DNA of 58,843 nucleotides from Candidatus Wolfebacteria bacterium (GTDB lineage: Bacteria > Patescibacteriota > Minisyncoccia > Phycocordibacterales > EsbW-18), in NCBI GenBank assembly GCA_022616195.1, contig JAKEFG010000001.1, positions 1 through 58,843 on the forward strand, given 5' to 3'. Shown piece after piece: positions 1 through 9,089 of the stretch. Within the stretch, counting starts at the first letter, position 1. The number at the start of each line of letters is the position of its first letter. Below the pieces are notes generated by a model. That model did no database searches. It was not told where the DNA came from and saw nothing but the letters and a program-made list of their open reading frames with translations. The position numbers and the translations under genes are program-made.

Positions 1-126
1 ACCACTGTCACTGACGACACGCTTCGTTCTGCGGAACGGTATCTGAACGAAGTTCCTCGTCAATGTCTTGGCTTTCGGACGGCGACGGAAGTATTATTAA
101 CGGAGCACGCTAACCGAGTGTCCTAG
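1..126 (+). mobile_element. C-terminal fragment of an IS30-family-like transposase, truncated by the window edge
   Basis: Frame 1 reads TTVTDDTLRSAERYLNEVPRQCLGFRTATEVLLTEHANRVS*. The LN..PR..LG(F/Y)RT..E motif is typical of IS30 transposase C-termini. Confidence 0.7.
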
Positions 127-248
127 TTGGTGGGTACCTTGAGGTCTGGTTTTCTGCTTCTAATTATACTCCAAAAACAATCTAAAGTCAAGTCATGCTC
201 TGTGCCTCGCCGTAGAGCGGCTCAACTGGTACACTATAAGCACGTGTT

Positions 249-1928
249 ATGATTCAATTTGATGAAGACAAGCAGCGCAGTAAGCTGGCACAGCTTCGTG
301 CTGAAGAAGAAGAGGAGCTGGTACAGATCCTCGCAAAGAAAAACGAGCTTTCATATACTGACCTCACCACAACACCGATAAATACCGACGCGCTGCGGCT
401 CATCCGCGAGAAGGACGCGCGGCAAGCACAAGTTGCCGCGTTTGATGTTGTCGGCAAGACGGTTTCAATCGCGACGCGAGCTCCCACATCAACCAAAGTT
501 CAAGAAGTGCTCTCCGGGCTCACGGAACGAGGATACCAGTCAACAATTTTCATGACTTCGGAACGAAGTCTGGAGTCCGCGTGGACGCGCTACGCCGACC
601 TCTCGTATGCACGCGAGAGCAAGGCCGGGGCGCTCGACGTCTCCAACGCGGAAATCAAAGAGTTCTTGGATAAAGCACACGGCCTCGATGACGTAAAAAA
701 ATTCATTGAGGAGACGCTCCGCCTCAAACGAGCCTCGCGTATCTCGCGCATCGTGGAGGTGTTTGTTGGTGCAGCACTTGCGACCAATGCCTCGGACATA
801 CACATCGAGCCGGAGGAGGAGGGTATCCGACTCCGCTTGCGGCTCGACGGCATCCTCACCGATGTAAGCCAATTCAATGAGGACACATACAGTCTCCTAC
901 TATCACGCATCAAGCTGCTCTCTGGGCTGAAGCTTAATATCAAGAACGAGGCTCAGGACGGGCGTTTCAGTATTGAACTCGACGAGAGCGAGATTGAGGT
1001 GCGTACCTCAGTCATCCCCGGACAGTACGGCGAATCAATCGTTATGCGCATCCTGGACCCGAATGCGTTTCTCGTTGATGTTGACCACCTTGGTATTGAT
1101 AGCGACCTCCTCGACATCATCAAGGAAGAAATAGGAAGGCCGAATGGTATGGTGCTTGCTACGGGTCCAACCGGCTCTGGGAAAACAACAACGCTCTACG
1201 CATTTCTCCGCCATATCCACAAGCCATCGATAAAAATCATCACCATTGAGGACCCGATTGAGTATCATCTCAAAGGCGTCGTCCAGACGCAGGTTGACCG
1301 CGCCGAGAAGTATTCCTTCTCGTCAGGACTACGTGCCATTGTGCGGCAGGATCCCGACGTTATTCTCGTCGGTGAAATCCGTGACCGTGATACCGCAGAG
1401 GTCGCCGTACACGCCGCGCTTACCGGGCACCTTGTACTTTCCACACTCCACACCAACAACGCCGCGGGCACATTTCCACGTTTGATCGATCTTGGTGTTG
1501 GCTCGGACGTTATCGGTTCCGCAATGAACCTTGCCCTGGCAGAACGGCTTGTGCGAAAACTTTGCGATGAGTGCAAAGAAGAGGTGCCCGTCGAAGGGCC
1601 GGTGCATGAGCGCATCACAGAAGTGCTCGAGAGTGTTGTTCACAAAGAAAAGATCCGCGGTGTGGAGCGCGGGCGTATGTGGGTCGCAAAGGGGTGTGAC
1701 GCATGTGGCGGCACTGGATACAAGGGGCGTATCGGTATCTTCGAGGGTATCCGTATGAACGAGGCCATCGAAAACGCGGTGCGCAGCAACTCCAGTGAAC
1801 ATGAGATACGCGAAGCAGCAGCACCACAAGGACTCCTCACTATGCCGCAGGACGGTGTTCTCAAGGTGCTTCGCGGCATCACCTCATTCGAAGAACTCAT
1901 CCGGGTGATTGACCTTACAGAAAAGTGA
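249..1928 (+). CDS. pilB: GspE/PilB-type secretion/type IV pilus assembly ATPase
   Basis: GPTGSGKTTTLYAFL Walker A, DPIEYHLKGVVQTQV, GEIRDRDTAEVAVHAALTGHLVLSTLHTN, and a Cys-rich zinc motif CDEC..CDAC. Confidence 0.93.
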   Translation: MIQFDEDKQRSKLAQLRAEEEEELVQILAKKNELSYTDLTTTPINTDALRLIREKDARQAQVAAFDVVGKTVSIATRAPTSTKVQEVLSGLTERGYQSTIFMTSERSLESAWTRYADLSYARESKAGALDVSNAEIKEFLDKAHGLDDVKKFIEETLRLKRASRISRIVEVFVGAALATNASDIHIEPEEEGIRLRLRLDGILTDVSQFNEDTYSLLLSRIKLLSGLKLNIKNEAQDGRFSIELDESEIEVRTSVIPGQYGESIVMRILDPNAFLVDVDHLGIDSDLLDIIKEEIGRPNGMVLATGPTGSGKTTTLYAFLRHIHKPSIKIITIEDPIEYHLKGVVQTQVDRAEKYSFSSGLRAIVRQDPDVILVGEIRDRDTAEVAVHAALTGHLVLSTLHTNNAAGTFPRLIDLGVGSDVIGSAMNLALAERLVRKLCDECKEEVPVEGPVHERITEVLESVVHKEKIRGVERGRMWVAKGCDACGGTGYKGRIGIFEGIRMNEAIENAVRSNSSEHEIREAAAPQGLLTMPQDGVLKVLRGITSFEELIRVIDLTEK

Positions 1929-1993
1929 GTCAGCGATTGCTACAATACAAAACGAAATAGCACCGCCGCAACTATGCAGGGGCGCAAAAATAT

Positions 1994-2182
1994 GCTTAGG
2001 TAAGGAGAGGTGGGTGCAGAAATAAAACATCCAGCCCAGAAGCCTCTAAGCAACCCGACTGAGAGTGTGTTAAGGATACTGCTCGCAGCCCCCTCATTGT
2101 ATCCCTAGGGATACAATGAGGGGAAAACCAGCAAGGTCCTCACTCACCATCTCCTTGTCAAAGGCGTGCGTGTTGCTTAGAG
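1994..2182. ncRNA. Candidate structured (pseudoknotted) RNA between pilB and ruvB, strand unresolved
   Basis: 2002-2016 pairs with 2141-2156. 2044-2054 (CTCTAAGCAAC) pairs with 2172-2182 (GTTGCTTAGAG). There is a 34-nt perfect palindrome at 2090-2123. No ORF fits. Confidence 0.4.
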
Positions 2183-2246
2183 ACGTCTGAACTGGAAACA
2201 AGCTCTTACGCCAGACACAGGCAGTATATTAGCATATATAAAATAA

Positions 2247-3287
2247 ATGTCAAGTACCCCCCGTACAAAGCACAAAAAGACCCTCGGAGACACACCCGTC
2301 GGGCGAGAAGCACAGTTTCTGGACCAAACTTTACGCCCGACAACATGGAATGAATACGTCGGGCAAAAGCATATCAAGGACAATGTCGCCATTCTTCTTG
2401 CTGCGGCGCGTGGACGCGGGCACGCACCAGAACATCTTCTCTTTCACGGTCCGCCCGGGCTGGGAAAGACTACACTTGCTCACCTCATCGCGCACGAGAC
2501 GGGTGCGCAGATGCGCGCAACGTCGGGTCCTGCCATCGAACGCGTCGGCGACCTTGCCTCAATTCTCACCAACCTGTCGCCCGGTGACATCCTCTTCATT
2601 GACGAGGTGCACCGGCTCAACAAAATTATTGAGGAGGTGCTCTATCCTGCGATGGAGACCGGTGCTTTAGATATCATCATTGGCAAGGGTCCCTCAGCAC
2701 GCACTATTCAGCTTGAGTTGCCACCATTTACACTCATCGCAGCGACAACACGCATTGCGCTCCTCTCGGGACCATTGCGCTCTCGTTTCTCGGGTGGCAC
2801 CTTCAAACTCAACTACTATACCGAGGGTGAGATACAAAGTATTCTTGAGCGCTCCGCCCGACTCCTCGGCATTCCGGACGACGGCGAAGCACTTATCGAG
2901 ATAGCCAAGCGCAGCCGCGCCACACCGCGCACCGCAAACTACCTTTTGAAGCGCGCCCGTGACTTTGCACAAGTTGAAAAACTCCCATTCTCTCGTAAGA
3001 CCGTCTCTCAAGCACTTGTGCTCTTGGGTGTTGACGATGTTGGACTCTTTCCTTCAGACCGCGTGGTGATTGAGACAATTATTGACAAATTTGACGGCGG
3101 ACCGGTGGGACTCACCACGCTTGCGTCGGCAACTTCAGACGATGCTGCAACCATCGAAGAGGTGTACGAACCGTATCTGATGCAACTCGGGTTTCTTGAG
3201 CGCACGCCGCGTGGGCGCATCGTTACCAAACGCGGCTACAAACACCTCGGCAAGCGTACCCTCAACGCGCAAGAGAAACTTTTATAA
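2247..3287 (+). CDS. ruvB: Holliday junction branch migration helicase RuvB
   Basis: LRPTTWNEYVGQ, HGPPGLGKTTLAHLIAHE, DEVHRLNKIIEEVLYPAME, and a C-terminal winged-helix domain GGPVGLTTLA...RTPRGR. Confidence 0.97.
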   Translation: MSSTPRTKHKKTLGDTPVGREAQFLDQTLRPTTWNEYVGQKHIKDNVAILLAAARGRGHAPEHLLFHGPPGLGKTTLAHLIAHETGAQMRATSGPAIERVGDLASILTNLSPGDILFIDEVHRLNKIIEEVLYPAMETGALDIIIGKGPSARTIQLELPPFTLIAATTRIALLSGPLRSRFSGGTFKLNYYTEGEIQSILERSARLLGIPDDGEALIEIAKRSRATPRTANYLLKRARDFAQVEKLPFSRKTVSQALVLLGVDDVGLFPSDRVVIETIIDKFDGGPVGLTTLASATSDDAATIEEVYEPYLMQLGFLERTPRGRIVTKRGYKHLGKRTLNAQEKLL

Positions 3288-3292
3288 CAACC

Positions 3293-4222
3293 ATGGCGAC
3301 TTTTGACGACAACGACAAGCTGCGCACAGAGGCGGAAGAAGACACCCGCGCCGCCAAGGAACGGGAGCGTATTCGCGAGGAGCGCAAAAAGCGTTCGGAG
3401 CGGGAACGACTTGAGCGTGAACTTGAGCAGGTAAAGCGTGAATTGGAGCGTGAGGAAAAAACCGTTACGTCCCTAACCGGAGAGCTCAACGAGCTTGAAG
3501 ACGCGCTTGAAACAGAGAAGCGGGCAAGCGGCGTTGCGGCTCGCCGCGACACGGGCACGGACCGGGACGCGGACGAACTCGAGAAAAAACAAGGGGAACT
3601 CTTCAAGCTCAAGAACAAGCAGGGGACCGCGGCAAGCCACCTGAAAACGCTTGAGCGGGAGCTTCCGAAACTCGCCGACCGGGAAAAGGGCGTCGCGGTT
3701 CGCGCGGAACGCGAGGAAAAAGAACTCGCGGCCCTACGGGAAACGGAGTCCGCGCTCCTCCGCGACGAGGAAGAAACCAAACAAGCTATCGCCGAGCTCA
3801 AGCGGCAGCTTGCCGAACGCGAAATCAATTTGAGAGATCTGGAAACGAAACTCGGGGACGCGCGGAAGAAAGAAAAAGCGCACGAGGAAATACTGCGGCA
3901 TACGGAGGACGAGCGCGAAACGGGCGAGGATAGCGCGGAACGGAAAGTCGAGACGGAGCGTCTCAAGCATGATATGCAAACGATGGAGGAGACAAAAAAG
4001 CGCCTTGAGCGGGAGGTCGCCGAACTCAAGAAAAAAGTCGAGGAGCGGGAGGAAGAGCGACAGGAAGTGGTGCGAGGAGCGGCACGTGCCGATGAGGAGC
4101 GCCGCCTGCACATTCGCCAGCGGGAAGAGCGCGAGCGCAAGCTTCAAATTGCGAACCAAAACGTTGTGCGCCTCACAGAACACATCAAAAGACTGGAGAG
4201 AAAAATACAAGGAGCAGTATGA
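3293..4222 (+). CDS. Long highly charged coiled-coil protein, function unknown
   Basis: Almost entirely E/K/R-rich heptad sequence. ATG is 6 nt after the ruvB stop, suggesting the same operon. Confidence 0.75.
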   Translation: MATFDDNDKLRTEAEEDTRAAKERERIREERKKRSERERLERELEQVKRELEREEKTVTSLTGELNELEDALETEKRASGVAARRDTGTDRDADELEKKQGELFKLKNKQGTAASHLKTLERELPKLADREKGVAVRAEREEKELAALRETESALLRDEEETKQAIAELKRQLAEREINLRDLETKLGDARKKEKAHEEILRHTEDERETGEDSAERKVETERLKHDMQTMEETKKRLEREVAELKKKVEEREEERQEVVRGAARADEERRLHIRQREERERKLQIANQNVVRLTEHIKRLERKIQGAV

Positions 4223-4306
4223 AATATATGTGTGCCGCAAGAACTCTTCACATGAGTCGTAGGGCACTGCTTGATATGCGATACGGGATGCGCGATACTA
4301 ACGCTC

Positions 4307-4840
4307 ATGAGCGGACACTCCAAATGGTCTAAGGTTAAACATAAGAAAGCGGTAACGGATGCAAAGAAGAGCCGCGAGTTCAGTAAACTCGTGCGGCTCA
4401 TCAAAGCGGAGGCACGGCAGACAGGCGGCGATATAAACAGTCCAAAGTTGAAGGCGGTAGTTGAGAAAGCAAAAGCCGTCAACATGCCCAAAGATAACAT
4501 TGAACGGGCGGTACGAAGCGCGACCGACACCAGCGGCGAGAGCTATGATGCGGCCACATATGAAGCGTATGGTCCCGGCGGCGCCGCAATGATTATTGAG
4601 ATACTCACAGACAACCGCAATCGCGCGGCGGCGGAGATAAAACATATTTTTTCCAAGCGCGGACTCGCTATTGCCTCGCCAGGGGCTGCAAGCTGGGTAT
4701 TTTCCAAAGACGAGCGTGGCGAGTGGCGACCAAAACAAACGCTCACTCTCAATAACCCAGACCGCACGAGTTTGAACGAGCTTATTGAGGAGCTTGAAAA
4801 CAACGACGATGTACAGAATGTATTCACTAACGCCGCCTAG
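4307..4840 (+). CDS. yebC: YebC/PmpR family DNA-binding/translation-associated protein
   Basis: MSGHSKWSKVKHKKAVTDAKKSREFSKL...YEAYGPGGAAMIIEILTDNRNRAAAEIKHIFSKRG. Start chosen at the internal Met (4307). Confidence 0.92.
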   Translation: MSGHSKWSKVKHKKAVTDAKKSREFSKLVRLIKAEARQTGGDINSPKLKAVVEKAKAVNMPKDNIERAVRSATDTSGESYDAATYEAYGPGGAAMIIEILTDNRNRAAAEIKHIFSKRGLAIASPGAASWVFSKDERGEWRPKQTLTLNNPDRTSLNELIEELENNDDVQNVFTNAA

Positions 4841-4842
4841 AT

Positions 4843-5322
4843 ATGCGCGTCATCGGCATTGATCCAGGATATGACCGTCTTGGTGTCGCCGTTGTGGAAC
4901 GGAGGGGCGAGAAAAATCACGTGTTGTTCTCAACTTGTCTTGAGGCGTCGCGCTCGCTTTCTTTCTCCGAGCGCATCAGAACGGGCGCCGCAGGTGTGGC
5001 AGACATTGTTACAAAATACCGACCGACCGCGGCGGCGATAGAAAAAACATTTTTTAGCAAAAATCAGAAGACAGCCATCGCCGTCTCCGAAGCGCGCGGT
5101 GCAATTCTTTACGTCCTCGCCAACGCGGAGGTGCCGATAACCGAATACACACCGCAGGAGGTAAAAATTGCGGTCACTGGATACGGCAAGAGCGGCAAAG
5201 ACCATGTCGCTGACATGGTGTCGCGACTCACTGTACTCGACGACGCGACGCGACGCGACGACGAGTTTGACGCCGTGGCAATTGCCCTCACCCACCTGGC
5301 AAGTACCAAAGACTTCTCCTAG
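4843..5322 (+). CDS. ruvC: Crossover junction endodeoxyribonuclease RuvC
   Basis: MRVIGIDPGYDRLGVAVVE, AAIEKTFFSKNQKTA, VKIAVTGYGKSGKDHVADMV, DEFDAVAIALTH. Confidence 0.95.
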   Translation: MRVIGIDPGYDRLGVAVVERRGEKNHVLFSTCLEASRSLSFSERIRTGAAGVADIVTKYRPTAAAIEKTFFSKNQKTAIAVSEARGAILYVLANAEVPITEYTPQEVKIAVTGYGKSGKDHVADMVSRLTVLDDATRRDDEFDAVAIALTHLASTKDFS

Positions 5323-5337
5323 TGGCTCTGTAGAGCG

Positions 5338-5346
5338 TTATCCACA
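5338..5346 (+). promoter_or_regulatory. Perfect DnaA-box consensus TTATCCACA
   Basis: Exact 9-mer between ruvC and a small acidic ORF, followed by TTGACA (5363-5368) and a possible -10. Confidence 0.4.
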
Positions 5347-5470
5347 GCATGCCGGTGAGACCCTTGACAGGTTTGGTGGGTTTGTTAAAAATATCTGCGT
5401 CCGCAAATCAGTATTGCTGATTGGGCGGGCACTAGGTCGCATTTACGTGACTAATCACAGAACTCACACA

Positions 5471-5611
5471 ATGGATCTCGCAAGTTTGGATCTTGATTTC
5501 CTCGCAATGTCAGAAGATGAGGAAGACCTCCCCGAAATAGAAGACGGCGAAGAACAGGGGGGTACGAGCGACGACGTAGTCGGCGCGGACGAAGAGGAAG
5601 AGGAAATGTAG
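5471..5611 (+). CDS. Small very acidic protein (46 aa)
   Basis: MDLASLDLDFLAMSEDEEDLPEIEDGEEQGGTSDDVVGADEEEEEM. Upstream TTGACA-type promoter and downstream strong hairpin terminator. It is the in-frame end of track ORF 5168-5611. Confidence 0.55.
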   Translation: MDLASLDLDFLAMSEDEEDLPEIEDGEEQGGTSDDVVGADEEEEEM

Positions 5612-5622
5612 ATCCGGAATCG

Positions 5623-5665
5623 GAATAAGAAATACCCCACACAATGTGTGGGGTATTTCTTATTC
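5623..5665. terminator. Bidirectional intrinsic terminator (21-bp perfect stem)
   Basis: GAATAAGAAATACCCCACACA-A-TGTGTGGGGTATTTCTTATTC between convergent genes. Confidence 0.85.
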
Positions 5666-6862
5666 TGGAACAATCCTCACAAACCGTCGTTTGCCGACTT
5701 TGAGCGTCAAAGGTTCCTGTATACTATGCGAGTCATCGGTTATTGGGCTGTCAGCATCCGTGTTGTGTATAGCCCTCTGTTTCACAAGCCGCCGAAACTC
5801 AGATTTTGACTCCACAACTCCGTTTCCAACAAGAACATTCGCAAGTGTTACCCCCCTCGGCACCCGGAGTTCCTGAATACCCTCCGGAATATTGCCTTCC
5901 GAAAACGTTTTAATGAAGTCCTCCTTTGCTCGACGAGTCCCGTCCTCGCCGTGGTACATCCGAACAATCTCTCCGGCAAGAGCCATTTTTGCCTCTTTTG
6001 GGTGTAGGGCGAGAATCTCCTCTTGTCGGGGCGCGGAAAAATCCGTACAAACGTCAAGATAGATTGGTACAAGATTGTCGCGCATCGACATAAGCTTTCC
6101 GAACATTTGTGTTGGGGTGTCAGTAATGTAGACACAGTTTCCAAACGATTTACTCATCTTTCGGCCATCGGTACCTTCAATGAGACGTGTTGTTAATACG
6201 AACTTGTCACGCCCGCCAAATGCCGCTTGAAGATGACGGCCGGCAAGCATGTTGAACTCTTGGTCTGACCCACCAAGCTCAGCGTCTACATCAAGCACAA
6301 CTGAGTCGTACCCGACCATAAGAGGGTACAGGAACTCATGGAGCCGTATTGGTTTTCCGTCACGCATGCGTCTTTCAAACATGTCACGTTGGAGCATTTG
6401 CTGGACAGTAAATTTGCTCGCGAGTGAAACTATCTTTTCGAAATCGACAGTATCGAGCCACTCGTGATTGTAGCGGACCTCAACACGTGAAAAGTCCAAA
6501 ACCTTCTCGGCTTGTCTCCTATAGCCTTTAAAGTTCTCTCTAACCTCCTCTCGGGAAAGCTGTGTACGTTCGGCGTCTCGGTCAGTTGGATCGCCAATCA
6601 TCGCTGTAAAACTTCCTACAACAAAAATAATGTGGTGCCCCAATTCGGAGAATTGTTTGAGCTTCCGCAGCGGCACCGTGTGTCCGAGGTGAAGCTTTGC
6701 ACTGTTTGGGTCAATACCAAAGTAAACCCTAAGCTGTTCGCCGGACGAAAGTTTCTTAAGTGCCAATTCGCGCGGAATGACGTTTTCAACCCCACGAGTA
6801 AGCACCTCGCCTATCCTTCTTGGGTCGGTCACCACGTCGTGTTTCCCTCTAAAACCAAACAT
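5660..6862 (-). CDS. tyrS: Tyrosyl-tRNA synthetase
   Basis: YFGIDPNSAKLHLGHTVPL (HIGH-type), GGSDQEFNMLAGR, DGRKMSKSFGN (KMSKS), C-terminal S4-like domain. Start taken at MFGFRGKHD. Confidence 0.93.
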   Translation of the reverse strand: MFGFRGKHDVVTDPRRIGEVLTRGVENVIPRELALKKLSSGEQLRVYFGIDPNSAKLHLGHTVPLRKLKQFSELGHHIIFVVGSFTAMIGDPTDRDAERTQLSREEVRENFKGYRRQAEKVLDFSRVEVRYNHEWLDTVDFEKIVSLASKFTVQQMLQRDMFERRMRDGKPIRLHEFLYPLMVGYDSVVLDVDAELGGSDQEFNMLAGRHLQAAFGGRDKFVLTTRLIEGTDGRKMSKSFGNCVYITDTPTQMFGKLMSMRDNLVPIYLDVCTDFSAPRQEEILALHPKEAKMALAGEIVRMYHGEDGTRRAKEDFIKTFSEGNIPEGIQELRVPRGVTLANVLVGNGVVESKSEFRRLVKQRAIHNTDADSPITDDSHSIQEPLTLKVGKRRFVRIVPE

Positions 6863-6905
6863 GTGTTTAGTGTAGCATCCTCTCTGTGGTATCATAACCC
6901 CGCGC

Positions 6906-9089
6906 ATGATACACACACGAAGATTCTCACTGCGGCGTTTTATCACCCGCCACACGATTACAACCATCATTGCCCTCGGTATGGTGCTCGCTGGTATGCT
7001 CGTACTGTGGGCAGCAACACTTCAAATCCCCGACCTTGACACATTCGAGGAGCGAATCGTCCGGCAGTCAACAAAGATATACGATCGCACCGGCAAAATT
7101 CTCCTGTTTGATGTTCATGAGAACGTTCAGCGGACGGTTGTGCCGCTCTCTGATATTGCCCCGGTCATGCGCAACGCAACAGTTGCTATTGAGGATGCCG
7201 AATTCTATGAGCACCGTGGCATCAAACCAACCGCCATCATTCGCGCAACACTCGCAAATCTCGCGTCACTCACGTTTGAACAGGGTGGCTCCACCATCAC
7301 CCAGCAGGTGGTAAAGAATGCCATCTTAACCCAAGACAAAACTATTTCCAGAAAACTCAAAGAGTGGGCGCTTTCACTTAAGTTGGAGCAAGTGCTCTCC
7401 AAAGAACAAATACTTGAAATATATCTCAATGAAACGCCGTACGGCGGCAACCTCTATGGTGTGGAGGAGGCAAGCGGGGCATTCTTTGATAAAAGGGCGG
7501 GGGATCTCTCACTTGCTGAGTCGGCGTACCTCGCTGCGCTTCCCCAAGCACCAACATATTACTCGCCATACGGAGAAAACCGTGAGGCACTTGAGGAGAG
7601 AAAAAACCTTGTCTTGAAACGAATGCTTGAGAACGGCTTCATATCCAAAGAGGAGTATGACGTGGCGGCTGTTGAGCGAGTGATGTTCCAGCCCCGACCA
7701 GACCAGCGGCTGAAGGCGCCTCACTTTGTCATGTTCGTCCGTGACTACTTGGAGAAAAAGTATGGGGAGCGAGCCATTGAGGAGAGTGGCTTACGGGTAA
7801 TTACCACGCTCGACTATTCTCTGGAGGAACAAGCGGAGGAAATCGTAAAGCGACACGCGCTCCAAAACGAGAAGGTGTTTAACGCACAGAACGCGGCTCT
7901 TGTCGCTGTTGACCCGAAGACTGGGCAGATACTCACCATGGTTGGTTCACGAGACTATTTTGACACCGAAATTCCTGGGCAGTTCAACGTGACCACAAGT
8001 CACCGTCAGCCTGGCTCGGCATTCAAACCGTTTGTATACGCAACAGCACTTAAAAAGGGCTACACCCCCGAGACGGTCGTTTTTGACCTTGAGACACAGT
8101 TCTCAACCTCGTGCGCGCCAGACAGCACATCAACAAGCTATCCCTGCTACCGACCACAAAACTACGACTTGGTGACTCGTGGCCCGGTAACATTCCGCAA
8201 CGCACTTGCCCAGTCCATCAACATACCATCAGTCAAGGTGCTTTACCTCTCCGGACTTGATGCTTCACTCCAGACCGCCCGCGACATGGGTATCACAAGC
8301 TTAACTCACCGCGACCAGTATGGGCTCACTCTCGTGCTTGGTGGCGGCGAAGTATCCCCACTTGAAATGGCAAGCGCATACAGTGTGTTCGGAAACGACG
8401 GTATACGGAATCATTACACAGCGATTCTTCGAATAGAAGATCGTGCGGGTAATGTTCTTGAGGAGTTCAAACCCAGTCCGACTCGAGCACTCGACGAACA
8501 AGTCGCGCGGCAGATTTCTGACATACTTTCTGACAATGACGCTAGGGCGCCGGCGTTCGGCCCTCAAAGCTATCTTTATTTCCCCAACCGCGAAGTCGCG
8601 GTCAAAACAGGGACCACAAACGACTACCGTGATGCGTGGATTGTTGGTTACACCCCCTCACTCGCCGTCGCTGCGTGGGCAGGAAACAATGACAACTCAC
8701 CAATGGAGAAGAAAGTTGCGGGGTTCATCGTCGCCCCGCTTTGGAACGAGTTTATGCAAACAGCTCTTGCAACAACACCGGATGAGTCGTTCAGAAAACC
8801 CCGTGCCGAAACGGAAGATTTAAAACCAATCCTCCGTGGTATTTGGAGAGGTGGGGAAGCCTATCCCGTCAACACCAAAACAAGAAGACGTGTAACTGAA
8901 CAAACCCAGCAAGAGGACCAGAGTGAGGTGATAATACAGAACGTACACTCTATTCTCTATTGGGTTGACAAGGACGACCCGCGAGGACCAGAACCAGTAA
9001 ACCCAAACAAAGACCCGCAATTCTCTCGTTGGGAGATTCCTGTCCGTGCGTGGGCGGCGGCCAATAGATTGTTTGATCAGGACAATTAG
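6906..9089 (+). CDS. Class A penicillin-binding protein (PBP1A family)
   Basis: Transglycosylase motifs EDAEFYEHRGIKP, QGGSTITQQVVKN; transpeptidase SRQPGSAFKPFVYA-type SxxK, SIN, KTGTTNDYRDAWIVGYTP. Confidence 0.95.
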   Translation: MIHTRRFSLRRFITRHTITTIIALGMVLAGMLVLWAATLQIPDLDTFEERIVRQSTKIYDRTGKILLFDVHENVQRTVVPLSDIAPVMRNATVAIEDAEFYEHRGIKPTAIIRATLANLASLTFEQGGSTITQQVVKNAILTQDKTISRKLKEWALSLKLEQVLSKEQILEIYLNETPYGGNLYGVEEASGAFFDKRAGDLSLAESAYLAALPQAPTYYSPYGENREALEERKNLVLKRMLENGFISKEEYDVAAVERVMFQPRPDQRLKAPHFVMFVRDYLEKKYGERAIEESGLRVITTLDYSLEEQAEEIVKRHALQNEKVFNAQNAALVAVDPKTGQILTMVGSRDYFDTEIPGQFNVTTSHRQPGSAFKPFVYATALKKGYTPETVVFDLETQFSTSCAPDSTSTSYPCYRPQNYDLVTRGPVTFRNALAQSINIPSVKVLYLSGLDASLQTARDMGITSLTHRDQYGLTLVLGGGEVSPLEMASAYSVFGNDGIRNHYTAILRIEDRAGNVLEEFKPSPTRALDEQVARQISDILSDNDARAPAFGPQSYLYFPNREVAVKTGTTNDYRDAWIVGYTPSLAVAAWAGNNDNSPMEKKVAGFIVAPLWNEFMQTALATTPDESFRKPRAETEDLKPILRGIWRGGEAYPVNTKTRRRVTEQTQQEDQSEVIIQNVHSILYWVDKDDPRGPEPVNPNKDPQFSRWEIPVRAWAAANRLFDQDN

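Noticed and set aside
1929-2246. tmRNA, RNase P RNA or SRP RNA identity for the pilB-ruvB intergenic RNA
   Set aside because: None of the conserved landmarks (tRNA-like ends with GGTTCGA, AGAGGAAAGUCC, GGAAGGAAGCA) could be found. Left as an unknown candidate.
3262-4140. 292-aa minus-strand Ser/Arg-rich ORF
   Set aside because: Antisense shadow of the coiled-coil gene: GAG/GCG/AAG codons read as CTC/CGC/CTT on the other strand. No plausible domain or start context.
5660-6970. Use of the first ATG at 6970 for tyrS
   Set aside because: It would overlap the 5' end of the divergent PBP gene and its upstream residues are not TyrRS-like; the Met at 6862 is preceded by a good -10 element.
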